The notes: generated from the sequence alone by a model not told the origin. A DNA stretch of 64,000 bases from Symbiodinium natans (GCA_905221605.1 CAJNDS010002156.1:26001-90000), one strand, 5' to 3'; positions 1-10,734 are shown, counted from the stretch's first letter. Translations and numbers: made by a program.

Positions 1-190
1 AACGGCTTGAGCAGATACGCATGTCTACAGGGTAAACAATAACTCTGTGTACCTTTCTGCCATTTGGACTGCCCGCGCTCCCAAGGTGATATCAGACATC
101 CTCCCACAATGCAGACCCTTGCAGACTAATCCTACATGCCGCACGTGCCTTTCTTCGCCATGACCTGTCAGGGCCACCATGCTTGCGTAT

Positions 191-310
191 CCTAAACCCT
201 AACAAGCCCCAAGCCCAAAACCCTGAACCCTAAACCCTCAAAGGCGGTAGCGCCGCGAAGAGTCACTGCGTTTTGGGTGGTTTTAGGGTTTAGGGTGTAG
301 GGCGTAGGGT
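191..310. repeat. Degenerate telomere-like repeats in inverted arrangement
   Basis: CCCTAAA-type units (191-240) are followed after about 40 bp by TTTAGGG-type units (281-310). The two blocks face away from each other and contain many variants. Confidence 0.7.
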
Positions 311-802
311 GCGGCAGGTGGGGGGAGCGTGTCGGATGCGAGCGTCCGTGCGTTTATGCTTGTAGACCATGAGTCTGAGTCCCTGCTAATGCTTTGACAA
401 CATTTCACAGCATGAGAGGGGGCTGGGGGAGAGATCTAGGATCTATGCTGTCAGTTGCTTCTTCGGACGGAGGGGTGAGCTGCCCATAGATTCCTTTGAA
501 CAGGAAACCTTTCTTCCTCTACCGTAGGAAAGCCTCGTATGTTGCTCGGAAACCTTCACTTCCTTTTCTCTCTTGCCTGTATACTTGATCTTTCTTCCCA
601 AGTGATTCACCAGATAGATGAGATCTTGATAGGAGGTTTGGGGAGGTGAGAAGGGGTCCTGTAGCTCCCCCGCACCCACCCACCCACCCCCCACCGCTCT
701 CTCGCGCGTGCAACGTCCCCAGGCCCGTGACTTTTTACGCTTGGTCTGACTTGTGCTTCCGCGCGTGGTCGGGGAGGCATTCTTTTTGGAGGGGGAAGGG
801 CA
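311..802. other. No recognisable feature
   Basis: Unique sequence with a short CACCC-rich patch near 675-690. Several short frames overlap on both strands and none is distinctive. Confidence 0.4.
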
Positions 803-1114
803 TCAAACAAAACAACGTGTGGTGTCTTCTTGTGCTCCCATACTTGCTCCTTGGCTGCATCTGTGGTGACGATCCTCAGGTTTTGACACGATCACGTCCT
901 CTGCTACTTTTTTGTTCAATAAGACAGCGTAGATTTCCTTAGCTATGATTCGGACAACATGCCGTTTCTTCACAAATTGACCTGAAGTGCCCATTATACC
1001 GAGTTTTGACAAGCGTAGCTCATTGGATGCAACTGTGAGGAACAGAGACATGCGGAACAACTTGCCACGAGGTATATATCCAGCGCGCTGGTGTCTGAGA
1101 GGCACACTCCACAT
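803..1114 (-). CDS. Candidate exon, unknown function
   Basis: A frame of 103 codons, open back to a stop near 1154. It reads like protein (balanced codons, a lysine- and valine-rich middle such as KKRHVVRIIAKE). A good acceptor (TGCCTCTCAG) lies near 1097, so an exon could begin there and run to the TGA at the left end. No domain recognised. The frame rests on composition and one splice signal only. Confidence 0.3.
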   Translation of the reverse strand: MWSVPLRHQRAGYIPRGKLFRMSLFLTVASNELRLSKLGIMGTSGQFVKKRHVVRIIAKEIYAVLLNKKVAEDVIVSKPEDRHHRCSQGASMGAQEDTTRCFV

Positions 1115-1156
1115 GCGGCAGTCGAATGCCCAGCAACTGGAGAAAGACTGATGCTA

Positions 1157-2156
1157 AATTTAGCCGGTGACTCTCAGCTAGAGGTGCATCATTCTGAGGG
1201 GTTGCTTATGGGGCTGTTGTAAATAAGGATTGCCTGGGCTCCATGGCTGCTGCGGGGGTTTAGCTTTATGGTATCTAAGTTTGTTTGAAAGGTGGCGTGG
1301 TTGAGCCATGCAGCAGCCAAGCTCGAGCACATTGCTCCTACAAAGGATATACAAAACATGATGCACCACGAAGTCTGTGGCAAATGCACTCCTACACGCC
1401 ACTAGTCACAACACCATCCCAACCCTCAGCCTTAATAAACAAAACCTACACCCAAAATCCAATGGTCAGACCCTGCCTACGACTCACGTCTGCTCTTTTT
1501 GACTCTGCCTTTGCGTGGCCCCCACACCTAACAGCCAAAGGAAGTTGACTGGGACCCTGCGTTTCAGTAGCTGAAAGGCTTGTCGGAGCGGTCTCGCCTG
1601 ATGCCGCATTCTTGCCTGTATAAGCTGTTACTCCTAAAATCTCCTACCTTCGGTATGTGCACTTGACATGTCTATACATAGATATGCATGTGTGTATATG
1701 GTACTATATACAAATATGGTGCCTCCCCCCAAAGATCCACACTTTTTCAACAAGCATCTGCGCGTTGCCTACTTCTATCTTGGAACCCATTTCCATCAAA
1801 TAAAGCACCTTACCTTAGATATGTGCTGTTCCTTTGACAATTCGATACAAACTAGCCCCTATTTCTGGCGAGGAATGCGCTAATAACATTTCAAGATCGT
1901 TGCAACATATTGCAACTACCTGTGCCATCAACACATCAGCAACAGAATGCAATGTTTTCACATGAGACTACCCCTGAATTTTGTAGCAGGATAAGACTTG
2001 AAGGCCACACCGAATATTGGTATTTGTACATTACACTTTTTTCACCTTCACCTTTTGCATTAGGGAAACAAATTAGTCCCTTGAAATGGCTGATCTAATC
2101 GGGGGTCAATCTGGCTTACGAGTGCTGGAGAAGGCCTGGCCCTTAGCCTCCTCTGG
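1157..2156. other. Mostly unique, AT-leaning sequence
   Basis: No inverted-repeat element or telomere array seen. Only short frames without supporting signals. Confidence 0.4.
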
Positions 2157-2210
2157 CCCTAAACCCCAAAGCCCTAAGCCCTAAGCCCTAAGCCCTAAAC
2201 CCTAAACCCC
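2157..2210 (-). repeat. Telomere-like array with CCCTAAG variants
   Basis: About seven units; a run of CCCTAAG changes to CCCTAAA. Confidence 0.85.
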
Positions 2211-2891
2211 CTCTAAACTCCAAAAGAGTCCTCCCACAAGTCCAGCCAGCGACTGAGACACGACCCACAGGCTCCCATGCGCAGGATGCTTTTGGGGCTA
2301 AGGTGCTTGAGGATGCGGGGTTTGGGCCTATGTTGGCTCTGTGCTTTGAAGCATGACTGGTGCCGTTCGCATGCGTTGGGCTCTGCATGTCACATAGCTG
2401 TCGCCCTCTGCTGATGCTTATTCAAGAGCTTGCAAGATCAGTCAGGGCGGCCTGATGTCTGTCATACACAGGGCCTAGGCAGTATGGGAACCATAGTCTA
2501 CGATCCAGTACCGGAAAAAAGACTCCTGCCACCCCCAAAGTTAGCAAAGTCAAGTTTGGGCTTTAGCCTCTTGGAGCCTGTGGGTCCTGCAGAACTGTAC
2601 AGCTGCTGTCGTTGTTCACGCTTCCTCCGACGATTCTACATTCTCTGCTTAGATGCATGACTTCATTCCCAGCGCATTAATCCGGTCCCTTTGCCTCCTT
2701 TAAAGGGTTCTGATGTACGGGACCTTAGTTTGTATAGGGCATCTAAGAAGGGGTTTATTTTGGGGGGTCCCCCTCTCAGTCTCTTAGTGGTTTAGGGTTG
2801 AGATGGCCTCATCACCTGCCAACAGCTTTCGTGAGCTGCGCTGGCATCGGGTCACCATGAGCTCACGCAGCTGCCCTCCTGGCATAGTACT
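2211..2891. other. No recognisable feature
   Basis: Unique sequence with a small TTTAGGG motif near 2798. Nothing else supported. Confidence 0.4.
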
Positions 2892-2961
2892 TGGGTTTAG
2901 GGTTTGGGGTTTAGGGTTAAGGGTTTAAGGTTTGGGGTTTAGGGTTGAGGGTTTAGGGTTG
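2892..2961 (+). repeat. Degenerate telomere-like array
   Basis: TTTAGGG units mixed with TTTGGGG, TTAAGGG and TTGAGGG variants. Confidence 0.85.
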
Positions 2962-4112
2962 TATCAAGTATAGTCCATCCGTGCATGTGGGGTTAGTTAT
3001 TTGTGCATTTAGGGGCTATTTCTGTGACTAACAAATCAGAATGGTATGTGTGTGTCGCTTAACTGAAATTGTAAACATCATAACGTCCTTGGAGGTCGGT
3101 TCAAAGCTGGGTACAAAGTGTGAGGTGCAACCGTGAGACTATATATTGATCATAAGGCGATCGCAAGTGTGATTCAGTTTAATGGCTGAATCATGACATA
3201 GTTTTATGATAAACTTGGTCGAACCAGTAGACTGCCCATTCTGTTGCATGGCATTTTCCCCAACTCGATAGGTTTAATGGTTTGCCCAGTTTTCTGCTTG
3301 GTTCATGAATGCACAAATAACAATGGGCGTGAAAGATGTGAAGTAAACACGTGTAATTAGCTATAACCTAATCGAAAGGTGGCTCAAAGCCATGTTCACT
3401 GACTTGGGGCTCGCTGTTTCTTGCATTTAAGGTCCAATTCTGTGACTAACAAAATGCCTCATTTGAACGACATGTTCTTATGTAACGAACTGTAACATGA
3501 CGTAAGTGCAGGCCAGTTTCCTGAATCTGCAGATATTGGTAGGGACCCTCTTTCCCTGTTCGGGGGGTGGGGCCGGGTGGAGGGGGGGGGGGGAACACAA
3601 ACCCATGAAATTACAACTTAATCAAAAAGCGACGTCATGCAATCTTGTGACGTTAAGCTGATTGCTTAGTGTGTGTTAGAGACTGTTAGGGGGGGGGGTG
3701 GGGCGGGGGGAGGGAGGATTAAGAATACTAACGACACCAACACTAAATAATGCTCATACTAAGGATGCGAGCCATACCACTACTAAGGATCTTGTTGATT
3801 CTTTGCCAGTTGACACGCCCAAGCTTTGGCCTCTATACTTTGGACAGGCCTGGCCTAGCAAACATGCTTTCAAATGTTTCGTGGGCATTTCGTGTCCCAC
3901 TGTCCTTCCCAGTCACTGGATACATCAATAATAGAATCGTTGGGAAGGGAGGGGTTGATGAAGTTTAGTTAAGATGAGCCTTTTGTGTCGAGGAAATCTG
4001 TTTTTGTGGGGCTGGCATCCTGTGGGCATGCAAAGAAACGGCAGAATCAACACCCACATAAGAACAACATCCGCACCCCACTGAAGCAATTCTGCACCGA
4101 TGGTAGCGTCTT
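2962..4112. other. Unique sequence with two poly-G tracts
   Basis: G-runs lie near 3582-3594 and 3690-3715. No gene or element is supported. Two overlapping plus frames at 3698-3968 lack any further signal. Confidence 0.4.
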
Positions 4113-4156
4113 CCTAAACCCAAAACCCTAAACCTTGAACCCAAAACCCAAAACCC
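4113..4156 (-). repeat. Degenerate telomere-like array
   Basis: CCCTAAA and CCCAAAA units, decayed. Confidence 0.75.
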
Positions 4157-4307
4157 ATTCTCTTGTGAACTTCCGGAGACCCATCCCGAACCTCGCGCAA
4201 GGCCAGCAGTCTCGGTGGACAGCAGTAAGACAACGACGTGCAGCAGAAGAGCGCGGTGCGAATTACTCCTTGGTTCGACGAGGGACGTATGAACCACTAA
4301 TCCGCGC

Positions 4308-4336
4308 GGTTTAGGGTTTAGGGTTAAGGGTTTAGG
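4308..4336 (+). repeat. Short telomere-like array
   Basis: Four TTTAGGG-type units, one carrying TTAAGGG. Confidence 0.85.
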
Positions 4337-4473
4337 CTTCCTGGCATTTTTTCTGGCAAAACATGGGGCATAGGACTAGAGGCGCTGTGCAGACCCTCCT
4401 TCCCTCCTAGGGGACAGGACCGCTGTGTACAGCGTGGTCCATTATACCATCCCACGGGCTCCGGAACCTGCAA

Positions 4474-4569
4474 GGTTTAGGGTTTAGGGTTTAGGGTTTA
4501 GGGTTTAGGGTTTAGGGTTTAGGGTTTAGGGTTTAGGGTTTAGGGTTTAGGGTTTAGGGTTTAGGGTTC
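4474..4569 (+). repeat. Pure interstitial telomere array
   Basis: About 13 perfect TTTAGGG units with sharp borders and no flanking duplication. Confidence 0.97.
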
Positions 4570-4669
4570 TAGAACCACTCTGGGACTGTCTGGAGCCCTC
4601 TGTGGACTGCTCTCGTGACTCTAGGGACCTCCATGGGGCCTCCATTTCACCATGTCACAGACCCCCTAT

Positions 4670-4776
4670 CTTACTGTTGGTTGGCAGGGAATAAGGGAAT
4701 GAGGGCTCTATAAATACCATTTAAGGGATTTTATAGGGTACCTCATTGCCCCCATTCCTTGCTAACCAACAGTAAG
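4670..4776. mobile_element. MITE-like element, family C copy 1
   Basis: Terminal inverted repeats CTTACTGTTGGTT and AACCAACAGTAAG enclose about 80 bp rich in TTTAAGGGATTTTATAGGGTACC. The 4-bp flanks CTAT and CTTT are nearly a target duplication. No coding capacity, so presumably non-autonomous. Confidence 0.8.
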
Positions 4777-5108
4777 CTTTTCAACTTTGCCTGGAATTTG
4801 TGGATCCTTTCGAGGCCCCCGACCGTCTTTTCCTGTTTTGACCACATGGAGCGACCTTGCCCGATCCCCACCACTGGCCTCTACAGACCTCCTCTGGCCA
4901 GCTAGCTGGACCTCCTGCTCACCCCCTATGGACTGTCAGAAGACTCCTATGGCCTATGACCATCTGCACCGGGCGCGTACTCGTGTGAATATTTTACCAC
5001 TGCTGCTGCAAAAGAGAAAGCTTTGTCGCGGATGTCGGCACACATGAGCATGAGTAAAGGCCCCGGCCCTGATTCATTCCAGCAAGGGCGGCTTCACCTG
5101 GATCAACA

Positions 5109-5246
5109 CTTACTGTTGAATAGTAGGGAACGGGGGGAGTGAGGTACCCTATGAAATCCCTTTAAGGGTATGAATATACATAAAAAACATATATATATAT
5201 ATATCTAGTGCTCTAATTCCCTCATTCCCCGCGAACCAACAGTAAG
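5109..5246. mobile_element. MITE-like element, family C copy 2
   Basis: Same CTTACTGTTG and CAACAGTAAG ends as copy 1. Flanked on both sides by AACA, a perfect 4-bp candidate target duplication. An (AT)n run at about 5186-5203 lies inside. It sits only 330 bp from copy 1. Confidence 0.8.
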
Positions 5247-5854
5247 AACAAGGTGGTCGAAGTTGTGCGTCTGCCGTCTTCGCGCTATGGTTTTGATTGG
5301 TGTGTTTCGGAACCTCCTAAAGCAAGCGACTGAAGTCTTCGGCTGCTGCATGTGGTCGAGCTACAGTGTAAAGTATAATAAGTTAGGGCGTCAATGATGT
5401 GCCTGCTGTGTAGAAGGAGGAACAGAATGCACGTGGGGTTTGGGGTCAAATTTCAGGGTTTGGCTTGAGGTGTAAAGTCCCTCATGCATGGGCAACGAAA
5501 CTCCAACACGAGGGCCCCCACTATCCCTGTGAGCCACACAGTGGCACGCGCTACTGGGGTGCCCTGACAAGCTCTGCAGGAGCTGCAGGCTTGGGCGTCG
5601 CCGCCGCGGACCTTTCGCAGCAGCAGCGGTTCATTTCGGTGCCTTGTGGGAGATCATGAAATCCTATATTACGTGCAAGAACAACCAGAATATTATAATT
5701 ATATGCCCCGTAATGAGGTAGCTACATTTACCAGCGCCCTGCACCAACAACATGTCCGGGCTCCCAAGTCCTCATGTTGATGCTGAAGCATATTGAAGCT
5801 AGGCTATTTGTCTTGGCAGCCCAGTAACCATGTTATAGTAAGGGTACCCTGGTT
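5247..5854. other. No recognisable feature
   Basis: Unique sequence. A 64-codon plus frame at 5465-5659 has no supporting signal. Confidence 0.35.
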
Positions 5855-5879
5855 GTTTAGGGTTTAGGGTTTAGGGTTA
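5855..5879 (+). repeat. Short telomere-like array
   Basis: Three TTTAGGG units. Confidence 0.85.
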
Positions 5880-6029
5880 GTGGGGTTGGGTACAGGTGCC
5901 ATCAAGCTCCGTATCTGACTCTGCTCAGTACCATCGGCTGTGCCCGGCTTCGGCTGGCAGTTCCGCCCAGGGCACTGGCGACAAAAAGACACTGTTGTTA
6001 AAGGCAGATCCTTCTGAGTCCTGCCGGTG

Positions 6030-6079
6030 CAGGGTTTAGAGTTTAGGGGTTTAGGGGTTTAGGGTTTAGGGTTTAGGGG
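6030..6079 (+). repeat. Telomere-like array
   Basis: Six to seven units, some expanded to TTTAGGGG. Confidence 0.9.
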
Positions 6080-6321
6080 GTCGTGACACAGAACAGAACT
6101 CATGAGCCCACTGTGCAAAGTTACTGCGAAGTTGGTCCTCTGGGCGGGAAGACGAACCACTCTTTGCCTCGCATGTGACGACTCAGGAGGGAACACCAAA
6201 GTGTATGGCTCATCACTTGTGATGTTTGCCCGGTTAGTTCGGTTGCGTCCTAGGACGCATCTCAAGCCTGCATCCCGAAGCATGTGTGCCCTTTCCCAAC
6301 CAGCCGAGTGCAGGATATGTC

Positions 6322-6435
6322 GGGGTTTTCCGAAGTTAGGGGTACCTCATTGGGGTCCTTATTATAAGGGAATCCTACCATTTAGGGGGGGGGGGGGCTA
6401 TTTTTAGGGGTCCCCTATTTTCGCAAACCCCCCCC
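6322..6435 (+). mobile_element. MITE-like element, family D copy 1
   Basis: Begins GGGGTTTTCCGAAGTTAGG and ends in CCTATTTTCGCAAACCCCC, with the family core GGGTCCTTATTATAAGGGAA and a poly-G expansion near 6386-6399. ATGT lies close to both ends and may be a target duplication. Confidence 0.75.
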
Positions 6436-7096
6436 ATGTAGAGGATCCCTCTGCTGGTCCTGGCCTGCGCTCGAGGGGCCTTCCTCTTCGCCTGTCAAGC
6501 TTAGAGAAGGAGTTGGAAGAATCTCCACTGCGAGCTTCAGATACAGTGTTTGAGCATGCTCATATGGATACACCCGCGCTCTCCACCCACAGCACCATCA
6601 ACCCGCCCATGATGACCATCTCTCGATGTTGCAGGGTTGCTTCTATGACGTGAACGGATGAGTGGTCGAAATGTATCAGCATTGGGTCAAGAGACCAAGT
6701 TCGAAGTCTTCGAGGTCGCAAAGGCACAGGGCACGTCATGTTGCAAGCTTGTGGTGGGAGCTGAACTCGGCAGCCGTCACAACTTTTCCACACTGAGGGA
6801 TGAGCTCACAAGCGCGACGCATTTCAACTTCAATGGGTGGTTGAAGGTTGCTCTGCAACTTCTCTGGGGCTTGTCTGCAGAATATCACCTTCTGCACAAC
6901 CCAAGGTTACATCAAGCCAGGGGCCACTTTTGGAGCCTTCTTTACGTTGTCACGCCTACGTGCGCACATGGTGCCTCGGGTGCCGGTGTGGAGGGCGGCT
7001 GAATCCGACACCTCGGCTGCATTTTCAAACCTCTATGGGGGAAGGTGTTCAAGGTTCTCCTCTGTGCACCCCTTAGGGGAAAAGAAGTTTCCCAAT
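6436..7096. other. Unique sequence with overlapping frames
   Basis: Three plus frames (within 6658-7249) and one minus frame (6560-6793) overlap. None stands out. Confidence 0.3.
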
Positions 7097-7695
7097 CTAA
7101 GCGCACGATTTACATATTTCGAAAGGAGAGAGCGGGGGGAGGGGGGGGGGTTGGGAGGGGCTCCGTTTTTGAAGGGTGGCCCTGGGCTCCCGCACGCAGT
7201 GCAGGTCTCCCCGAATAGGAGCAGCTTGTTCCCTGGCAGCCTCGGTTAGCTGGCTGGCCAAGGGCTGTGGAGTCAACGTGTTGGCAAACGCACGCTGCAG
7301 CCAATGCACATGCCCTTGAACATGGGCCTCCCAGAAATCGGAGACAGATTTACGTACGAAGTCAAGCGTGTCTTGGTAGCAGGATACCAATGTTCCCCCC
7401 CCCAATCTCGCATCCCAGGCTTCACACTCAACTTTTTGCGCCATGCGCGCCGCATGCTCTCACGCTCCTCGTTCTGCACGTAGCTTCTCAGCTCGAACAC
7501 ACTTCCCCACGACATGCCATGGGTGGCAGGTGGATGGCTGCTGGAGGCCACCTGCATGAACATGTCAGCCTTGTCATCTCCAGGGTGCATTGCAGCTTCT
7601 CGTATGAAGAGCTCAGAAGGGTTCTTGATGTCCGATGGGCCGACCTGGCGAAAGAGAGCCCGAATGCCTAAGCTATCACACCGTGCATCTTCCTA
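7097..7695 (-). pseudogene. Frameshifted coding-like region, unknown function
   Basis: Two minus-strand frames join naturally. One runs from 7695 to 7273 (about 140 codons) and is protein-like down to the motif RRAWRKKLSVKPGMRDW. The other runs from 7444 to 7097 (115 codons) and is protein-like after a run of nine G at 7395-7403, with the motif YQDTLDFVRKSVSDFWEA. A one-base slip in that run would give one frame of roughly 190 codons. A good acceptor (CTCTCTTTCGCCAG) lies near 7650. No family recognised. Alternatives are an assembly error or a real intron. Confidence 0.35.
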
Positions 7696-7734
7696 GTTCG
7701 TGGGAAATGGGGCAACACCAGCCGCTTTTTTGGA

Positions 7735-8450
7735 GCTTTTAGCACAAACTTCCTTTGCACACGTAAATGGCGAGAGAAGCGCCCGTTCGCCAAAAGTGGC
7801 TTTCCATGTACACTGCGTGCGATGCGTGCGCGACGTAAAGAGACAAGAGACTTCTCACAAAGAGTGGTTCTCCAATGAAAGCTTCAGATACGCTGCGTGC
7901 GCGGCGCTGTGAGAAAAGCCACTTCTGGCAAAAACTTGCCTTTCGAGAATGAGTGTTTTCGGGTACATTGCATACGTCACCTTTTCGCAAGAATGTCGCT
8001 TTTCACAGAAAGTTGTTTTCCGGCAAAAAGCGTCTTCATGTTTAGAAAATTGTCACCTTCACGTGCGCATTTTGTAAATGACGAGAAAAATCATGTCAGT
8101 TTTCGCAAAACGCAACCATGTTTGTTACACAATAGGGTGTGCCAGCGCGGCTCGGGTGTGCCTGTTTAAGCGTGCAGGCTTCCTCGTCCCCCCTTCCACA
8201 CGCAAACGTCCAGCAATATTGTGCTGATAGTGATAGGGCTGCCCCGCTTTTCGCAGAACATGTCGCTTGTCGCACACTTCCTTGCGTACGTAAACGGCGG
8301 AGAAAAGTCACTTCTCGCCAAAGTGGCTTTTCGGGATTGTCTGGTACACTGCGCACGCGACGCCACCAGAGAAGTGACTTTTTGCAAAACGCGACTCTCT
8401 GACAAACACACAAGGCGTTGTGCAAAATGTGGCCTTTTAGGACCATCTGC
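7735..8450. repeat. Old diverged tandem repeat, about three units
   Basis: Stretches at about 7740-7880, 8000-8110 and 8255-8430 share the order: a TTCCTT(T/G)CG-type segment, GTAAA(C/T)GGCG, a (T)CGCCAAA-GTGGCTTT segment, GTACACTGCG, then an AGTGACTTTTTGCAAAA-type segment. Minus-strand translations of the units also align, for example RRARSVSEA with RRVRSVPDN. Heavily diverged. Confidence 0.5.
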
Positions 8451-8699
8451 CCCGTAACATCAAACAAGTCCTACACGCCAGCACAGCCGCAGTGTTTATT
8501 TAGCCCCCGTAGAGCCTAGAGTTGCAACTTGCAATGCATGCCTCCCGCAACCTTCCTGAACTGCCGGGACCATGGGATACACGACATGCGAAGAGGGCTT
8601 TCACAGCAAAAAGGCTCACAACTCAGATCTGTCCGTGGCTCTTCGGCTCTCTAGATGGACCTGACACGCTGAGCCCTGAAGCTCCTTACAGCAGGCTGC

Positions 8700-8792
8700 A
8701 CACCCTAAGGGTCCATGTACCTATAGTAGTACATACCTGGGCCCTAAAGCTACCCCTTAAGGCCCCTTGCAAATACCCATATGGGTACACGA
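8700..8792. repeat. Cluster of short palindromes
   Basis: Includes ATGTAC with GTACAT around an 8-nt spacer and the perfect palindrome TACCCATATGGGTA near 8774-8787. Confidence 0.4.
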
Positions 8793-8932
8793 AGCCTTTC
8801 GGACAAGCTGGGCCTTCACCGAGGCATGGTTTGGAGCATTGGCAGAGCCATCCCACCACCTGCAAACGCAGTTCGCACTCGCTCCTCGTGTCTCCTAGCC
8901 TTAGCCTTACAATGCCTTGCACTTGGGATGTC

Positions 8933-9023
8933 CCCCTTTGTACTAACAGTCCTTAATAGTGATTATAGTACGTCCTGTTATTATCCCTACTAAGGACTGT
9001 CAGTATAAGGGGGAATATCCCAA
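8933..9023. mobile_element. MITE, family F copy 1, with 8-bp target duplication
   Basis: Ends TTGGGATGTCCCCC and GGGGGAATATCCCAA are inverted repeats continuing through ACAGTCCTTA. The element is flanked by CCTTGCAC on both sides (8925-8932 and 9024-9031), a perfect 8-bp duplication. The length of 91 bp rules out a transposase gene. 8-bp duplications are known for hAT, P and Merlin transposons. Confidence 0.9.
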
Positions 9024-9388
9024 CCTTGCACCTTCAAATTCGAGTCTCCAGAACTCCGAAGCCCCAGTTGCCAGGCTTCGATCCAAATTGTGAGAAGCTG
9101 CGCCAACAAATGAGAACCGTACCCCGCTCCGTGATACAACACTGTAAATCTTGCGCTACCTGGGGCTATGTACTTCAGTCATTAGTGGTGGGGGCCGTCT
9201 GTTCGTGCGGGTCCCCGCCCGTCGCGGCCCCACCTTGTTCGTTCATTTAAGACCTCTTACTCCCTGTAGACAACCTTCAATAGGCTCTGGGCGCGATGAA
9301 CCAGAGCAGGCGAAACCTTGAACACTGAACGCCTCCTTGACTTTGAACGCCCTATGAGTCTCTATCAGCCCTTTAAAAGGAAATACCT

Positions 9389-9444
9389 CAAACCCCAAAC
9401 CCTAAACCCTAAACCCTAAAGTCCTAAACCCTAAACCCTAAACC
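9389..9444 (-). repeat. Telomere-like array
   Basis: About eight CCCTAAA units, interrupted once. Confidence 0.93.
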
Positions 9445-9536
9445 TCCCCTGCCACGTGGTACCTCGGCCTGCTTTCTGGCCCTGTGAAGGCGTCATCAAG
9501 GCCTGGACGTGGGTCTATCACGTAGCGACTACATAG

Positions 9537-9645
9537 TTGGGATGTTCCCCCTTATACTAACAGTCCTGAATAGGTATTCGAGTAGGGCGTACTGTACTAC
9601 AATCCTTATTAAGGCCTGTTAGTTATAAGGGGGGGAACATCCCAA
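9537..9645. mobile_element. MITE, family F copy 2, with 8-bp target duplication
   Basis: Inverted ends TTGGGATGTTCCCCC and GGGGGGAACATCCCAA. Flanks CTACATAG (9529-9536) and CTACACAG (9646-9653) match at 7 of 8 bases. Same subterminal ACTAACAGTCCT as copy 1. Confidence 0.88.
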
Positions 9646-9702
9646 CTACACAGTGACTTAACAATGCTTCTGGGCCCGTCCACATCTACGAAGTAGTAGG
9701 GC

Positions 9703-10056
9703 CTACATGCTTTCGAAGGCCCTCCGGGTTTCGGCCTGGGGCCCCTTTGCCTTAGCCCATAGGCTCAACATGCGACCCGCTCGAAAGCCGCAACACCTGA
9801 AACTCTCGAGTAGCTTCCGCCAAAACCCGCCCGTCGGGGCCGCCACCTCCACGACTGCCACCTGAAAAGAAACGATGCATGAGGCTGACTTGGGGCAAAA
9901 TATCACCTCGAGTTTTACATATCGATCCCTGAGCCCATGTTCGACCTGCTTGACCTTATTTGAGCCACTTGAACCCGCATGGCTTTTAACTAGGCTTGTA
10001 ACATCCAGGGTACAGTAGCTTCTGCGGGCTAGGATTTGCAGTAGAGAGCCGAACAC
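9703..10056 (-). CDS. Candidate coding region, unknown function
   Basis: 117 codons ending in TAG. The last 53 codons, from 9861 down, are GC-rich in third positions. They follow a strong acceptor (CGTTTCTTTTCAG, ending at 9862). A GTGATA donor 45 nt upstream would define a very short in-frame intron. No domain recognised. Confidence 0.3.
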   Translation of the reverse strand: MFGSLLQILARRSYCTLDVTSLVKSHAGSSGSNKVKQVEHGLRDRYVKLEVIFCPKSASCIVSFQVAVVEVAAPTGGFWRKLLESFRCCGFRAGRMLSLWAKAKGPQAETRRAFESM

Positions 10057-10173
10057 ACACCGCTAAAGCTAGGCTTGAATCCGTTGAACCCTCGAAGGTT
10101 TGTAAGACACATGTGTGCCCCACTCTGCAAAAAATGGAGAAAGAATGCGGACAGACATCTGAGTCCTCCTGAG

Positions 10174-10270
10174 CCTAAACCCTAAACCCTAAACCCTAAA
10201 CCCTAAACCCTAAACCCTAAACCCTAAACCCTAAACCCTAAACCCTAAACCCTAAACCCTAAACCCTAAA
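10174..10270 (-). repeat. Interstitial telomere array bracketed by a direct duplication
   Basis: About 13 CCCTAAA units. CTGAGTCCTCCTGAGCC (10159-10175) recurs with one extra C at 10271-10288, immediately after the array. Confidence 0.95.
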
Positions 10271-10389
10271 CTGAGTCCTCCCTGAGCCCTGGGCCTCAGC
10301 CGAGGGGACCATCTTCGGATCTCCGGTGATGATGATGGTCGCCATGGAGGCCCCGGCTGGCTGGTTGACCTCTTCATCCCAAAACGGAC

Positions 10390-10529
10390 AGGGTTTAGGG
10401 TTTAGGGTTTAGGTTTTAGGGTTTAGGGTTTAGGGTTTAGGGTTTAGGGTTCAGGGTTTAGGGGTTTAGGGGTTTAGGGTTTAGGGTTTAGGGTTTAGAG
10501 GTTTATAGGGTTTTTGGGTTTAGGGTTTA
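10390..10529 (+). repeat. Long degenerate telomere-like array
   Basis: About 19 TTTAGGG units with TTTAGGGG, TTCAGGG and TATAGGG variants. It faces the CCCTAAA array at 10563. Confidence 0.95.
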
Positions 10530-10562
10530 GCACACAGCAGCCTGCTGTGCTATGCTGCAGGC

Positions 10563-10607
10563 CCCTAAACCCTAAACCCTAAACCCTAAACCCTAAACCC
10601 TAAACCG
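10563..10607 (-). repeat. Interstitial telomere array
   Basis: Six CCCTAAA units. With the preceding plus array it forms a head-to-head pair separated by about 33 bp that contain CACAGCAGCCTGCTGTG. Confidence 0.95.
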
Positions 10608-10734
10608 CACTTAATAAGCTGTGCCTTGATAGTGACGCCCGGGTGGTTTTTCCGGATGCCGGTGATGGTGGCACCTGCTGGGCTTGGTAGCCCAGGAACA
10701 AACGATTCTCGTACTCATAAGCGCACCCTTTTGT

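Noticed and set aside
4474-4569. True chromosome end
   Set aside because: Arrays here and elsewhere are short, occur in both orientations and have unique sequence on both sides.
10174-10270. CRISPR-like array
   Set aside because: The repeats are contiguous 7-bp units with no spacers.
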